A stretch of 22,112 bases of DNA from an uncultured Collinsella sp. (GTDB lineage: Bacteria; Actinomycetota; Coriobacteriia; Coriobacteriales; Coriobacteriaceae), in assembly GCA_900544115.1 (NCBI GenBank), contig UQTW01000035.1, positions 1-22,112 of the forward strand, read 5' to 3'. How positions within the stretch are numbered: the stretch's first letter is position 1; every line of letters begins with the position of its first letter. The notes below the pieces were generated by a model. It was not told the DNA's origin. It worked only from the letters and a program-made list of their open reading frames with translations, and did no database searches. The position numbers and the translations under genes are program-made. Below, piece by piece: positions 13,602 to 21,083 of the stretch.

Positions 13602-13639
13602 AACCACCACAAAGGTGCCTGTCCCCTTTGTGGTGGTTT
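13602..13639. repeat. REP-like hairpin, second copy, upstream of hicA
   Basis: AACCACCACAAAG (13602-13614) pairs with 13626-13638 around GTGCCTGTCCC. It matches the copy at 12883-12921 base for base, in the same orientation, so hicAB lies between two direct copies of a 37-base palindromic repeat. Confidence 0.75.
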
Positions 13640-13665
13640 GGGCTGAAGAGGAGCTTTCGCGGCAG

Positions 13666-13811
13666 TTTGTCTAAATCTGTAACAGTTACTCGGCAAAAAT
13701 GGGCCTAGGTGTTACAGATTGAGATAAAGGGCCGGTGTCGCCCAGAACTGTCTCGATCTGTAACGTTTGGAGCCCATATTCCTGTCTAACTGTTACAGAT
13801 CGAGACAAACC
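13666..13811. repeat. Four alternating copies of a TGTCTCGATCTGTAAC motif
   Basis: The motif occurs forward at 13666-13687 (with TAA for TCG), reversed at 13711-13728 (degenerate), forward at 13747-13764 and reversed at 13788-13809. Neighbouring copies form two consecutive hairpins with loops of about 20 bases. This resembles a bacterial interspersed mosaic element. The 370 bases from 13506 to 13875 contain no gene besides this array, the REP hairpin, the hicAB promoter and a terminator. Confidence 0.65.
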
Positions 13812-13825
13812 GGCAGACTGCGGCA

Positions 13826-13871
13826 AAAGAAAAAGGTAGCTTTTCAGGCATGTTCCAAAAATCTACCTTTG
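13826..13871 (-). terminator. Intrinsic terminator of the M16 peptidase gene
   Basis: Downstream of the peptidase stop, on the minus strand, AAAGGTAG pairs with CTACCTTT, with extra T-A and GG-CC pairs inside, followed by TTCTTTT. The loop side contains the TAGATTTTTGGAACATGCC element also seen at 11131. Confidence 0.65.
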
Positions 13872-13875
13872 TGCG

Positions 13876-16800
13876 TTAGCCCATCAGGTCGATGACGGTA
13901 AAGCCGGCGTTGCTCTTGGCGATGACGTCTCGGCCGCCAAAGACGCAGGTCGGCGACTCGGCTGCGAAGCGCCTCACGTCGGCGCCGAGCGAGCGCAGCT
14001 CACCGGGCGTGGCGGCGAGCATCTGGGCGCGACGCTCCTCGCGCGCGTGCGGATCGAGCCCGGCAAGGTAGGTCGTGTTGCGGCGCTTGGTGAGCGCGTA
14101 CGGCTTCACCGGCGCGTCCATGCCGCTCACGCAGCTCACGATAAAGCCCTCGAAGGCGGCCTCGTCGGGCTCAAAGCTGCCGAGCCATGCGCCTGCGCGC
14201 TCCACGCGCTCAATCGAAGGGTCGATCGCCGGGTCGCGGTAGGTGTAGAACGCCGTCTGGCGCTCGCCGGCTGCGCGGAATCCGCAGCCGTATGCACCGC
14301 CCTTCACGCGAATCTCGTTCCACAGGTAATCGTAGGAGAGCGCGTTGGCAGCCACGGCCCAAGCGCCTGTCACGTCAATGCCCAGGCGACGCGGATCGCA
14401 CGCACGCGCGGCAAAGCAGATGTCGCTGGGGATCACGAAAGCCTCGTGGCGGTCGCACGGCGCCGGCACCGCGAGCGCGTCGCGGCCGGCACCGTCGCCC
14501 GCACCCAGCCCCAGGTCGCCCGCGGCATCCCAGTACGTGTCAAAGTCCTCGTCGCTGCCGGTAAAGCTCGCCAGGCAGCCGTCGGCCACAAAGATGCGGT
14601 CTGCCAGCTCGGCAAGCTTGGCGCGCAGATTGTCCAGTCGCTCGTCAAAGTGCTCGAGCAAATCGCGCAGGAACAGGTAGAAGTCCACGCCCGAAAGCTG
14701 CTCGCGCACCACGGCCGAAGGCGAGCTGTAGCTCATCGCGCGACCGAGCGCCGCCGAGTGACCGTTGTTGATAAAGCCCTGCTCAAGCCCAATGCGAATC
14801 TGCGTGAGCACGTCGCGCACGCGGTCGGCGTCGGCATCGAGCAAAAGCGTGCTCGACCACACCTCGCGCGGCAGGCTCGCCAGCGCGTCGATCTTTTCGG
14901 ACAGGGCGCCGGCGCTCACCAGCAGGTAGGGGCGCACGCCGTCCACGTCGGGCTGCGTCATGACCTCGGTCGTAAAGCTCAAAAAGCCCAGCTTGCCGGC
15001 GAGCAGATTGTCGAGTTCCTCGGCCGAGTGCTCGCTCGTGGGCAGTTGTTTGAGCAGGCGGCAGAGCAGCGTCACATAGGGCAGGTCCTCAAATGCGACG
15101 CAGCTCAGGTCGAAATACTGCATGGCGTAGGCCAGGCGGTTGGTGGGGATGCCGTGGCGCAGGCAGGGGATGGGCGCGGTCGTGTCTACGACCAGCGGCG
15201 GCTCGGGGCGCGCCTCGCCAATGTCGGACACGCGCAGGCGCGGCAGCGTGGCCTTGTCCTCGGGCGTGTCCTCGGCCTCCTGCGCGGCACGCAGCGCAGC
15301 CGTGCGCTCGACCACGTCGGCCAGCTCGGCATCGGTCATGGCGTCGCGCTTGGCTGCCAGCTCAGCGGCCTCGGCACCCTCCGAGCCAGCACCAGCATCC
15401 ACCGGCACCAGCTCGACGAGCGCCATGTGATCGTTCTGCAGCACCAGCTCGCGCAGCAGGTCCTCAAAATAGCTGCCGTCCAGCTCGCTACGCAGCTCCT
15501 CGTACACCGGGCCGTACTTGAGCGCCAGCGTCGCGGCGTCGTCATCGTAGAGCCACGTGCTCAGCGCGTCGCACGCAATGGCCACGCCGTCGGCGATACC
15601 GTAGTCGCGCTGGCGCAGGTCGTATTCGTTGCTGCTGATGATGGCTTCCAGGCGCTCGCGCGGAACGCCATGTTCGCATAAGTCGCGGCAGGCGTCCTGG
15701 AACACGCGGCGCAGCTCGCGCGCCACGCCGGGCTGCGCGTTTTGCAGCATGATGAGCTCGTAGGGCTGCAGGCTCTCGGCCGCCGTGTAGCTCACCACGT
15801 TGCCGCCCAGGTCGGCGGACAGAATGGCCTTCTTAACCGGCGCTTCGTTGGAGCCCAGCAGTGCTTCAAACAGGATATCCGCCGCGATCGTGCGTTTGCG
15901 GTCGAGCGCGTTGCCCAGCACCAGGCCCAGGCCCACCAGGGCGTTCTCGGGTGTGGTGGCCATCTCGACGCGCTTGTACTCGCAGGTCACGGGCGCCTGC
16001 ACGCCCAGCGGATTGGGCGCCAGCGCGGACGGGTCCTCGCCGGCGGCGACGGCAGCGTCCATGCGGCGGCTCGCGGCACTCGGCTGCGACAGATAGCGCT
16101 CGTCCAAAAAGGCCAACGCTCGGTCCACGTCCAGGTCGCCGTAGAGCGTGATGTAGGAGTTGGAGGGGTTGTAGTGGCGCGCGTGTGTGTCCAGGAACTG
16201 CTCGTAGGTGAGCGCGGGAATCGCGCGCGGGTCGCCGCCGCTCTCGTGCGCATAGGCGGTGTCAGGATAGAGCGCGGCGTTGACGGCGTCGTCCAGCACG
16301 CTCATGGGATCGGACAGCGCGCCCTTCATCTCGTTGAACACCACGCCGTTATAGCGCAGCGTGCCCTCGCGCAGGCTGGCGGGGCTGCCGTCGCCTTCGC
16401 CTTCGACGTCCTCCGGCAGGTCTAGCTCGTAGTGCCAGCCCTCCTGCTCAAAAATGGTGGGCTTGGTATAGATGGCCGGGTTGAACACCGCGTCCAGGTA
16501 CACGTCCATCAGGTTGTACAGATCCTGCTCGTTGGTGGTAGCAACGGGGTAGATGGTCTTGTCGGGGTAGGTCATGGCGTTGAGGAACGTCTGCATGGAG
16601 CTCTTGATCAGATCGACAAATGGCTCCTTGACGGGGAACTTAGCCGATCCGCACAACACCGAGTGCTCAAGAATATGGAACACGCCGGTGGAATCGGCCG
16701 GTGGCGTCTTAAAGCCAATGGCAAAGGCCTTGTTTTCGTCGTCGCACGTCAGGTACAGCAAGCGAGCGCCCGAGGCGGCGTGACGCAGCACGTAAGCGTC

Positions 16801-16914
16801 CGAGTCGAGCTCGGGCACGGTTTCGCAGCGCTCGACGGCAAAGCCGTGGCAGGTAGTGCCGGGCACCAGCAGCGCGGCGGCAGCGGCGCGAGGGTCGGTT
16901 GAGGTGGTGGGCAT
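13876..16914 (-). CDS. M16C family zinc metallopeptidase (presequence protease-like)
   Basis: The start at 16914 (MPTTSTDP) follows AAAGGAGA; the frame runs further upstream but without a better site. The 1012-residue length and layout match PreP/Cym1-type M16C peptidases: four homologous domains forming a clam-shell chamber that degrades peptides. The inverted zinc motif HILEH is at residues 80-84 (ligands His80 and His84, catalytic Glu83), and the third ligand is probably Glu195 in VVFNEMKG. An acidic insert (EDVEGEGDGSP) precedes it. The central helical linker is Ala/Glu-rich and the second half lacks a zinc site but keeps the RVKGGAYGCGF substrate-binding stretch. No signal peptide is visible, so it is likely cytoplasmic peptide turnover. 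It is transcribed alone, with a terminator. Confidence 0.93.
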   Translation of the reverse strand: MPTTSTDPRAAAAALLVPGTTCHGFAVERCETVPELDSDAYVLRHAASGARLLYLTCDDENKAFAIGFKTPPADSTGVFHILEHSVLCGSAKFPVKEPFVDLIKSSMQTFLNAMTYPDKTIYPVATTNEQDLYNLMDVYLDAVFNPAIYTKPTIFEQEGWHYELDLPEDVEGEGDGSPASLREGTLRYNGVVFNEMKGALSDPMSVLDDAVNAALYPDTAYAHESGGDPRAIPALTYEQFLDTHARHYNPSNSYITLYGDLDVDRALAFLDERYLSQPSAASRRMDAAVAAGEDPSALAPNPLGVQAPVTCEYKRVEMATTPENALVGLGLVLGNALDRKRTIAADILFEALLGSNEAPVKKAILSADLGGNVVSYTAAESLQPYELIMLQNAQPGVARELRRVFQDACRDLCEHGVPRERLEAIISSNEYDLRQRDYGIADGVAIACDALSTWLYDDDAATLALKYGPVYEELRSELDGSYFEDLLRELVLQNDHMALVELVPVDAGAGSEGAEAAELAAKRDAMTDAELADVVERTAALRAAQEAEDTPEDKATLPRLRVSDIGEARPEPPLVVDTTAPIPCLRHGIPTNRLAYAMQYFDLSCVAFEDLPYVTLLCRLLKQLPTSEHSAEELDNLLAGKLGFLSFTTEVMTQPDVDGVRPYLLVSAGALSEKIDALASLPREVWSSTLLLDADADRVRDVLTQIRIGLEQGFINNGHSAALGRAMSYSSPSAVVREQLSGVDFYLFLRDLLEHFDERLDNLRAKLAELADRIFVADGCLASFTGSDEDFDTYWDAAGDLGLGAGDGAGRDALAVPAPCDRHEAFVIPSDICFAARACDPRRLGIDVTGAWAVAANALSYDYLWNEIRVKGGAYGCGFRAAGERQTAFYTYRDPAIDPSIERVERAGAWLGSFEPDEAAFEGFIVSCVSGMDAPVKPYALTKRRNTTYLAGLDPHAREERRAQMLAATPGELRSLGADVRRFAAESPTCVFGGRDVIAKSNAGFTVIDLMG

Positions 16915-17194
16915 ATGCAGTCTCCTTTGACGCCCCAGCGGGAGCGAATCGAGTCGAATCCTCGAGAGTATACCCATATGGGGCCGCGGCTCTGCATCGA
17001 ACTGAAGACGATGTGGGTGGACTAGCCTAACTGGGTTGACGGCGAATGCCGCGGGTAGCCGCTGCATCCCGCTAAAGTGAAATAACACCCCGTTTACCGA
17101 ATCATTTAGGAAATATATGGACTCCTAAAAAGTTCTAATACAATATAAGTCATCTATCTATAAACTGCTGATTTCTTGTAAAGGTATGGTTGAT
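16915..17194. other. Divergent intergenic region between M16 peptidase and GntR genes
   Basis: About 280 bases contain both promoters. On the minus strand TATACT (16971-16966) is a possible peptidase -10. On the plus side, the last 100 bases turn AT-rich, with TACAAT at 17139-17144 as the best -10 for the GntR gene and an inverted repeat at 17105-17129. No gene is seen. Confidence 0.45.
17105..17129 (+). promoter_or_regulatory. Candidate GntR operator (inverted repeat)
   Basis: TTTAGGA (17105-17111) and TCCTAAA (17123-17129) are perfect inverted arms 11 bases apart, just upstream of the likely -10. The nearby ACAATATA (about 17140) recurs at 18001 before the PTS EIIA gene. Autoregulation is a reasonable guess, but the site is unproven. 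Confidence 0.35.
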
Positions 17195-17899
17195 ATGGTT
17201 GAGGCAAATAGCGTTATCCCCCTGTACAAACAGATTGTCCGTGCGCTTTCTGATTCAATCGCCAACGGCACGTACCGCCCGGGAGATAAGCTTCCGACCG
17301 AGGCGGAGCTTATCGAGCAATTTGGCGTGAGCCGAATAACGGTTCGCTCCGCAATTAAAGAAATGGAAGATGCTGGGCTTGTTGAGAGGGCCCGCGGCAA
17401 GGGCACGTTCGTTTCGTCGGACACGCAGATGTATGCCGCGGACGACCGTGAGAGCTTTACCCATTCGTGCCAGCTTGCGGGCAAACAGGCGTCTACCAGG
17501 GTTCTCGAAATGGGCTGGGACTTCCCAAGTCTGCGAGACGCGAAGTTCCTGGGCGTAGACGATACCCAAAAGGTATTGCGTAGCCGTCGTCTGCGCCTTG
17601 TGGATGGCAAGCCCACGATGCTGGAAACCAATAGCTATTCCGCTGCGCTTTCTTTTTTGGAGCATGAGTCCCTCGATGATTCGCTGATGGCGGTACTCGA
17701 TCGCCAGGGGATCAAGATGGGTCCCAACACGCGTACGCTCGAGGTCTGCTATGCGAGCGAGCTCGAGGCGGCATACCTTAACGTGGAGCTGGACTCTTCG
17801 CTGCTTCTGTTTGTCGATAGACGTTATGCCCCAAGTGGCGAGCCGCTTTTCATCTCCCGTCAGGTGTACTGCACCGAGCGACTGAAGTTCTATTTGTAA
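17195..17899 (+). CDS. GntR family regulator (HutC/UTRA), likely controller of the PTS operon
   Basis: The 234-residue protein has a GntR winged helix-turn-helix (PLYKQIVRALSDSIANG, KLPTEAELIEQFGVSRITVRSA, ARGKGTFV) and a UTRA-type ligand domain ending in ISRQVYCTERLKFYL. It is more divergent than the two other regulators in the window, especially in the UTRA core. The ATG at 17195 is preferred because AAAGG is ten bases upstream; an ATG at 17186 in the same frame lies almost on top of that site. It is immediately upstream of, and in the same direction as, the mannose-family PTS genes, with a weak hairpin and a new promoter between, so it is the likely sensor of the imported phosphosugar. Confidence 0.88.
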   Translation: MVEANSVIPLYKQIVRALSDSIANGTYRPGDKLPTEAELIEQFGVSRITVRSAIKEMEDAGLVERARGKGTFVSSDTQMYAADDRESFTHSCQLAGKQASTRVLEMGWDFPSLRDAKFLGVDDTQKVLRSRRLRLVDGKPTMLETNSYSAALSFLEHESLDDSLMAVLDRQGIKMGPNTRTLEVCYASELEAAYLNVELDSSLLLFVDRRYAPSGEPLFISRQVYCTERLKFYL

Positions 17900-17910
17900 A
17901 TTAGCGATAG

Positions 17911-17932
17911 ATTGGTCGATTTACCGACCAAT
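17911..17932 (+). terminator. Weak hairpin after the GntR gene
   Basis: ATTGGTCG (17911-17918) pairs with CGACCAAT (17925-17932) with a six-base loop. Only TGTT follows, so termination would be inefficient; it could equally be an operator-like palindrome. Confidence 0.35.
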
Positions 17933-17979
17933 TGTTACCGTTCGCGGATTTGGAAAATAGACACACCACGTAGGGTAGA

Positions 17980-18010
17980 TTGCTAATATACTTTGTTATG
18001 ACAATATAGT
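17980..18010 (+). promoter_or_regulatory. Probable promoter/operator of the PTS EIIA-EIIB genes
   Basis: TTGCTA (17980-17985) is a fair -35; AATATA (18003-18008, spacer 17) or TATAGT (18005-18010) would be the -10. Between them TTGT-TATG-ACAA is a small palindrome that a GntR dimer could use. Confidence 0.4.
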
Positions 18011-18034
18011 ACGTCCTATTGGTATTGGAGAACT

Positions 18035-18454
18035 ATGAATAAGATATTGCTAGCGAGTCATGGTTATCTCGCCCAAGGCATGAAAAGCTCTCTGGAGATT
18101 CTGATGGGCACCAACGACCGAATCGAGTGCCTGTGCGCCTATGTCGATGACGATTCAAGGGACGTCGCGGCGTTGATTGATGCATGGATGGAGACGAGGG
18201 ACCCTGCCGACTCTTGGTTTGTCGTGACTGACATCTTTGGCGGCTCTGTAAACAACGAATTCATTCAGAGGCAGACCGACGGATCGTTTACGTTAATCGC
18301 TGGAATGAACTTGCCGCTGCTGGTGGAAATGGTTACACAGCTGGACTCCCTGGATGCGGACAAGGCCAAAGCCGCGGTCGAGGGATCGCGTTCGTTTATT
18401 CAGCTTTGCGAGGCGGCGGACATGCTTGCCGGCGCTGAGGAAGAAGAGTTCTAG
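18035..18454 (+). CDS. PTS mannose/fructose/sorbose-family EIIA component
   Basis: The 139-residue cytoplasmic EIIA accepts phosphate from HPr and passes it to EIIB. The N-terminal strand ILLASHGYLAQGMKSSLEILMG carries the phosphorylated His9 in the usual SHG context, and VVTDIFGGSVNNEF is the conserved acidic/glycine loop near the active site. It ends in an acidic tail. GGAG precedes the start. It leads the PTS gene set EIIA-EIIB-SIS-EIIC-EIID, where EIIA and EIIB are separate proteins, as in the fructoselysine/glucoselysine (gfr) and sorbose systems. The family assignment is certain; the sugar is inferred from the neighbouring deglycase. Confidence 0.93.
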   Translation: MNKILLASHGYLAQGMKSSLEILMGTNDRIECLCAYVDDDSRDVAALIDAWMETRDPADSWFVVTDIFGGSVNNEFIQRQTDGSFTLIAGMNLPLLVEMVTQLDSLDADKAKAAVEGSRSFIQLCEAADMLAGAEEEEF

Positions 18455-18525
18455 TTAGTTCTGGTTCGAGTCCTAGCTAGGGGCCACACCTGTCATTCCC
18501 TTTATCACGTGCGGAGATGATAACG

Positions 18526-18999
18526 ATGATTAAGCTTACGAGAGTTGATTACCGACTGATTCACGGCCAAGTTGCCATGTCCTGGACTCACGCTTTGGAT
18601 GTAGATTGCATCTTGCTTGCCAGCGATGCTGTGGCAAAAGACGACATGAGGAAGGCGGCCTTGAGGCTCGCCCGCCCCAACGGCGTTAAACTCGTCATCA
18701 AGGATGTTGACGCTGCTATCGAGGCGCTCAACAGCGGCGTTACCGACAAGTATTCGCTGTTTATCATCACTGAGACGATTGAAGATGTCTATCGTCTCGC
18801 TAAGGGTTGCAAAGACATCAAAGAGATCAATCTGGGCGGAACCCGAAAGACCCCTGAGACCACGCTTCATCCGACCCCTGCGATCTTTGCGACCGAGAAA
18901 GATGCCGAGCATATCCAAGAGCTCCTGGGCGATGGCGTGGCCATCGAAATCCGTCAGGTTCCCAATGACGCTAAGGTGTTTGCCAAGGACGTTTTCTAG
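18526..18999 (+). CDS. PTS mannose/fructose/sorbose-family EIIB component
   Basis: EIIB transfers phosphate from EIIA to the incoming sugar. The 157-residue protein begins IKLTRVDYRLIHGQVAMSW, with the phosphorylatable His13 in the RLIHGQV motif and the typical Arg/Asp before it. The rest fits the alpha/beta fold (NLGGTRKTPETT, ending AKVFAKDVF). The ATG at 18526 is nine bases after GGAG, while an in-frame ATG at 18517 directly abuts that site, so 18526 is preferred. A terminator-like hairpin with a U-tract follows 50 bases later, separating it from the rest of the operon. Confidence 0.93.
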   Translation: MIKLTRVDYRLIHGQVAMSWTHALDVDCILLASDAVAKDDMRKAALRLARPNGVKLVIKDVDAAIEALNSGVTDKYSLFIITETIEDVYRLAKGCKDIKEINLGGTRKTPETTLHPTPAIFATEKDAEHIQELLGDGVAIEIRQVPNDAKVFAKDVF

Positions 19000-19050
19000 C
19001 CGGAAACACGTTGATGCTCGGCATTTATTGAACCAATGCTCTATGCCTAT

Positions 19051-19081
19051 GCCCGTCGATCATTTGATCGGCGGGCTTTTT
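19051..19081 (+). terminator. Intrinsic terminator or attenuator inside the PTS locus
   Basis: GCCCGTCGATCA pairs with TGATCGGCGGGC (one G-U pair), followed by five T. It sits between the EIIB and SIS genes, so it would end or thin out the EIIA-EIIB message before the deglycase and the membrane components. Confidence 0.8.
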
Positions 19082-19115
19082 ACTAAAGAAAAATCAAAAA
19101 AATCTGAAATAGTTA

Positions 19116-19143
19116 TTGCATAGTTAGTTATATAAAGTATTAT
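19116..19143 (+). promoter_or_regulatory. Internal promoter before SIS-EIIC-EIID
   Basis: TTGCAT (19116-19121) and TATTAT (19138-19143) are 16 bases apart in a strongly AT-rich stretch after the terminator. GTTATATA (19127-19134) and TATAACGTC (19141-19149) also occur, the latter reverse-complemented, in the control region of the GntR gene at 4984. Confidence 0.5.
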
Positions 19144-19193
19144 AACGTCATGGGATGAATGAAGGGTTCATCCAAGTGAGTTAGGAGTAAGGG

Positions 19194-20228
19194 ATGTTCA
19201 ATTTCGATGAGCCTCGTTACGAGAAGGTTGTGAGCGATGCCCTCGCTCTCCGTCCTCAGATTGAGGCTGCCGTGGACGAGGTCTGCGAGCAGGGTTATTC
19301 CAACATCTTCTTCATCGGCTGCGGCGGCACCTGGGCCCACACGCTCCCGATGAAGTATTGGGTCGAGACCACCACGGCCGACGTCGATGTCCACTGCGAG
19401 ATCGCCGCAGAGTTCCTCGCCTGCCCGCCCAAGACCTTCAACAAGGATTCTGTCTGCGTCTTCTCCACCCGTACCGGCACCACCCCCGAGATCATTGAGG
19501 CTGCCAAGTTCTGCCAGGAGCAGGGCGCCCGCACGCTGATGTATGTCTCCAACGACAACACCCCGGCCACCGAGTACGCCGATTACAAGTTCTTCAGCTT
19601 CGCCGAGGACGACGTTCTGTGCGAGGCCATCTACACCTACCAGATCACGCTGGTCGCCCGCTTCCTCAAGAACGCCGGCGCCTTCCCCAAGTACGACACC
19701 TTCATGGAAGAGTTCGGCAACATCGCTCCGTACCTCATCAAGGCCAAGGACGCTCAGGACGAGCGCTGCGCCGCCATGGCCGAGGACTTCAAGGACACCG
19801 ATTACCACATGGTGATTGGCTCCGGCATGCTCTGGGGTGAGGCCTACGACTACGCCATGTGCATCCTCGAGGAGATGCAGTGGATCAAGACCAAGTCCAT
19901 CCACGCCGCCGAGTTCTTCCACGGCACCATCGAGCTGTGCGAGGAAGGCACGAGCCTCATCATGCTCTACGGCGAGGACGACACCCGTAAGCTCATGGAC
20001 CGCGTGGACAACTTCACTCACATGCTCGCCGACGAGAAGGGCGTCAACGTCCGCGTGAACAAGTTTGACACCGCCGAGGTCGAGCTGCCGTTCAGCGACC
20101 CCGAGTTCCGCAAGATCGTCTCCCCGATGGTCACCTACACCATCACCGAGCGTCTGAGCTGCCATCTCGAGCACGTCCGTAACCACCCGCTCACCACGCG
20201 TCGTTACTATCACCAGATGAACTACTAA
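19194..20228 (+). CDS. SIS domain fructosamine/glucoselysine-6-phosphate deglycase (FrlB/GfrF-like)
   Basis: This 344-residue protein has two SIS folds. The first shows IGCGGTWAH and the phosphate loop STRTGTTPEII; the second shows VIGSGMLWGEAYDYA and EEMQW...IHAAEFFHGTIE. Glu227 and His243 are 16 residues apart, the spacing recalled for the catalytic pair in FraB. The ending HPLTTRRYYHQMNY strongly resembles FrlB/GfrF proteins. Such enzymes split phosphorylated Amadori compounds, releasing glucose 6-phosphate and lysine or another amine. Its position between EIIB and EIIC of a mannose-family PTS supports that role. AGGAG lies seven bases before the ATG, and its codon use is strongly biased to C-ending codons, suggesting high expression. 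An amino-sugar isomerase is the main alternative. Confidence 0.83.
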   Translation: MFNFDEPRYEKVVSDALALRPQIEAAVDEVCEQGYSNIFFIGCGGTWAHTLPMKYWVETTTADVDVHCEIAAEFLACPPKTFNKDSVCVFSTRTGTTPEIIEAAKFCQEQGARTLMYVSNDNTPATEYADYKFFSFAEDDVLCEAIYTYQITLVARFLKNAGAFPKYDTFMEEFGNIAPYLIKAKDAQDERCAAMAEDFKDTDYHMVIGSGMLWGEAYDYAMCILEEMQWIKTKSIHAAEFFHGTIELCEEGTSLIMLYGEDDTRKLMDRVDNFTHMLADEKGVNVRVNKFDTAEVELPFSDPEFRKIVSPMVTYTITERLSCHLEHVRNHPLTTRRYYHQMNY

Positions 20229-20249
20229 TCCTCTCAAATTGCTGCGGTT

Positions 20250-20288
20250 GTCTGCAGGCGAGCTGCGCAGAATGCCTCGCCTGCAGAC
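20250..20288 (+). promoter_or_regulatory. Intercistronic 13-bp hairpin between deglycase and EIIC
   Basis: GTCTGCAGGCGAG (20250-20262) pairs perfectly with 20276-20288 around a 13-base loop. No U-tract follows directly, so it probably stabilises the upstream message or marks a processing site, allowing more deglycase than membrane protein. Confidence 0.55.
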
Positions 20289-20309
20289 CTGTTTCTGGGG
20301 TTGATCGAA

Positions 20310-21083
20310 ATGGTTGTCCAGTATCTTCTGGTTGCACTGGTCGCATTTATTGCGTCCATGGACGAGCTATTATTTGGCATTACGATGCTTGGTCGTCCGC
20401 TGTTTACGAGCCTGTTTGTCGGCTTGATCCTTGGCGATGTCCAGCAGGGCGTTATCGTCGGCGCTGCTTTGGAGTCCATGTTCATGGGCGCCATCATGGT
20501 CGGCGCGGCGGTTCCTCCCGAGGTCTATGCCTCCGGCGTGCTTGGCTGCGCGTTTGCCGTCATTACGGGTACGGGCACGGCAACTGCCGTCGCGCTCGCC
20601 CTTCCCGTCTCCGTCTTCCTTCAGGTGTGGCGCAACTTCTGCTACGCCGTTCCGGGTGCCTTTGCCTGCAAGAAGATTGAGACCGCTCTGGCAAATCGCG
20701 ATCTTGCCAAGGCGAATCTGTACCATCTGACCATCGTGCCGCTGTCGATTGGCATTCCGTCTGCACTGCTGGTGTTTGGCTCGCTGTTCTTTGGTGCCGA
20801 CCTTATCAACAATGCGCTCAGCGCGATTCCGCAGTTTGTGATGGACGGCCTCAACGTTGCGTCCGGCGTCATGGTCTGCATCGGCTTCGCTCTTCTTATC
20901 AGGACCATGGGCGATAACAAGCTCCTTCCCTGGCTGTTCCTGGGCTTCATTATGGTCATCTACCTCAAGATGGACGTGGTCGGCGTCGCCGCAGCTGCCA
21001 TTTGCGTCGCGCTGCTCCTGGCCTTCCGCGAGGGCTCGTCCGGTCCGCAGACGGTTGCTGCAGATGAAGAGGAGGACTTCTAA
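20310..21083 (+). CDS. PTS mannose/fructose/sorbose-family EIIC component
   Basis: This 257-residue integral membrane subunit forms the sugar channel with EIID. Helices are spread through the protein, with the conserved early stretch SMDELLFGITMLGRPLFTSLFVGLILGDVQQGVIVGAALESMFMG that typifies EIIC of this family. The ATG at 20310 follows GGGG by nine bases; a TTG at 20301 has no spacing for a ribosome site. It ends in an acidic tail (EEEDF), like EIIA. The stop overlaps the EIID start by one base, so the two are translationally coupled. Confidence 0.93.
   Translation: MVVQYLLVALVAFIASMDELLFGITMLGRPLFTSLFVGLILGDVQQGVIVGAALESMFMGAIMVGAAVPPEVYASGVLGCAFAVITGTGTATAVALALPVSVFLQVWRNFCYAVPGAFACKKIETALANRDLAKANLYHLTIVPLSIGIPSALLVFGSLFFGADLINNALSAIPQFVMDGLNVASGVMVCIGFALLIRTMGDNKLLPWLFLGFIMVIYLKMDVVGVAAAAICVALLLAFREGSSGPQTVAADEEEDF

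Noticed and set aside
13666..13811. Repeat array considered as CRISPR
   Set aside because: Copies alternate in orientation, are unequal in length and spacing, and no cas gene is present; it fits an interspersed palindromic element.
14047..15681. A 544-codon open frame on the plus strand, opposite the M16 peptidase
   Set aside because: It is Arg/Ala/His-rich with no recognisable domain. High GC with strong third-position bias removes stops from the antisense frame, and the minus-strand gene has full family motifs.
19140..20237. A 365-codon minus-strand frame opposite the second SIS gene
   Set aside because: Leu/Val/Gly/Asp-rich reverse reading of a strongly codon-biased gene; the plus-strand SIS protein is unambiguous.
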